A stretch of DNA of 6,316 nucleotides, taken from assembly GCA_047639575.1 (NCBI GenBank), contig JBLIOB010000256.1, forward strand, positions 1-6,316, given 5' to 3'. Made by a program: the position numbers and the translations under genes. Under the pieces are notes generated by a model, which was given only the letters and a program-made list of their open reading frames with translations, did not search any database and was not told where the DNA came from. Shown in pieces: positions 5,405 to 6,316 of this stretch; the stretch's first letter is position 1, and every line of letters begins with the position of its first letter. The stretch comes from JBLIOB01 sp047639575 (GTDB lineage Bacteria > Bacteroidota > Bacteroidia > Flavobacteriales_D > Parvicellaceae).

Positions 5405-6316
5405 TCAATTTTCAACTGTATACTCAGTAGTGCCATCTCTATTGTCTTTTAACTGAACTCCAGTGGCAATTAATTCATCTCTAATTTGATCCGAAAGAGC
5501 AAAGTCTTTGTTCAACTTTGCGTTTCTTCTCATTTTGATAAGCATCTGCATTATTCCATCTAAAGCGCCCGAATCTGACTTAGCTTCTGGACTCAATCCA
5601 AGTACCTCCAACAACATTCCATTGAATACTTGAATAAGCAAGTTACTCGTTTCCTTGGAAATATTATCAATTACTCCATGAGCGGCATAGGTGTTTATTT
5701 TACCTACCAAATCAAACAATACTGCAATAGTCCTGGGAGTGTTAAAATCATCCCCCATGAACTCGTAACACTTATTGCATAGCCCAGTGATTTCAGCATC
5801 TACAGCTTCATTTATCGTGCCACTTTTATACTCTAAATCGTTTAAAGTCTTTAGAGCAGCCATTAATTTTTTATATCCTTTTTCCGCAGCAGTTAGTGCT
5901 TCACTAGAAAAATCAAGTGTGCTTCTATAGTGCGCTTGCATCATAAAGAATCTCACCACCATTGGGGAATAAGCCTTTTTAAGCAGATCGCTGCTGCCTG
6001 AAAATAATTCTGCAGGCAACAATGTATTTCCGGTTGATTTACTCATCCGTTGCCCATTAAGCGTGAGCATATTACCGTGCATCCAATAATTTACAGGCTT
6101 CACTCCATTAGCAGCTTGCCCTTGCGCAATTTCGCATTCATGATGAGGGAATTTTAGATCCATTCCGCCTCCATGAATGTCGAACTGGCTACCCAAATAC
6201 TTGGAGCTCATTACGGAACATTCTAAATGCCACCCCGGAAAACCTATGCTCCATGGAGAATTCCATCGCATAATATGCATAGGAGATGCTTTTTTCCATA
6301 AAGCAAAATCCACTGA
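5405..6316 (-). CDS. cysS: Cysteinyl-tRNA synthetase, C-terminal part (5' end beyond window)
   Basis: Class I aminoacyl-tRNA synthetase charging tRNA-Cys with cysteine in the cytoplasm. The visible 303 residues begin inside the catalytic domain (SVDFALWKK); the N-terminal HIGH region is outside the window, so the GTG at 6313 is not a start. Numbering from that codon, zinc ligands are Cys32 in GWHLECS and His57 and Glu61 in FPHHECE (E. coli Cys209, His234, Glu238). HGGGMDL lies at 47-53. The KMSKS loop is RMSKS at 89-93, a conservative change. YSPMVVRFF and AHYRSTLDFS (about 115-136) lead into the helical DALR-type domain, and FALSDQIRDEL with LKDNRDGTTEY (271-298) forms the usual C-terminus. 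The HHECE form in place of HHENE is, from memory, common in Bacteroidota. The gene reads into the cysteine peptidase gene with no terminator between, so the two are probably co-transcribed. Confidence 0.97.
   Translation of the reverse strand, partial: SVDFALWKKASPMHIMRWNSPWSIGFPGWHLECSVMSSKYLGSQFDIHGGGMDLKFPHHECEIAQGQAANGVKPVNYWMHGNMLTLNGQRMSKSTGNTLLPAELFSGSSDLLKKAYSPMVVRFFMMQAHYRSTLDFSSEALTAAEKGYKKLMAALKTLNDLEYKSGTINEAVDAEITGLCNKCYEFMGDDFNTPRTIAVLFDLVGKINTYAAHGVIDNISKETSNLLIQVFNGMLLEVLGLSPEAKSDSGALDGIMQMLIKMRRNAKLNKDFALSDQIRDELIATGVQLKDNRDGTTEYTVEN

Noticed and set aside
6050..6143. RMSKS and HHECE as signs of a damaged CysS
   Set aside because: Both are conservative: the lysines and serines needed in the loop are largely kept, and the zinc ligands Cys, His and Glu are all present.
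1..6316. Mobile element, CRISPR array, defence or toxin-antitoxin system
   Set aside because: I saw no transposase or integrase, direct repeat series, terminal inverted repeats or accessory cassette; the genes are conserved chromosomal families packed on one strand.

Overview
The window is a compact, AT-rich stretch of bacterial chromosome with every gene on the minus strand. It looks like a Bacteroidota genome, probably a Flavobacteriales-type marine or freshwater relative. The evidence is: the CysS zinc motif reads HHECE; two exported peptidases have signal peptides ending in Ala-Gln; the M1 and C1B peptidases are of the types common in that phylum; and gene starts show A-rich leaders rather than clear Shine-Dalgarno sites. 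The taxon is inferred from protein character only.

In the direction of transcription (high to low coordinates) the layout is: (1) the 3' part of cysS, cysteinyl-tRNA synthetase, cut by the window edge; (2) 26 bases later, an exported bleomycin hydrolase/aminopeptidase C-like cysteine peptidase (start best placed at 5378); (3) a strong intrinsic terminator at 4076-4135, which closes the first transcription unit; (4) a non-coding stretch of about 115 bases, rich in overlapping short inverted repeats, which should hold the promoter and leader of the next unit; (5) a tight four-gene run: yidD, an ACMSD-type decarboxylase overlapping yidD by 14 bases, an exported M1 metallopeptidase after a 19-base gap, and lgt overlapping the M1 gene by 4 bases (ATGA). 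lgt runs off the low-coordinate edge after 251 codons.

Four of the six genes belong to the cell envelope or exported protein processing: YidD (membrane protein insertion), Lgt (lipoprotein lipidation) and two exported peptidases. CysS is translational housekeeping. The ACMSD homologue, an enzyme of tryptophan/kynurenine degradation, is the metabolic outlier; no other kynurenine-pathway gene is visible.

I see no mobile element, CRISPR array, tRNA, rRNA, toxin-antitoxin pair or defence system. The window is mainly ordinary, well-conserved genes. The points most worth a second look are the yidD leader, the ACMSD active-site variation and its genomic placement, and the export of a normally cytosolic peptidase family.
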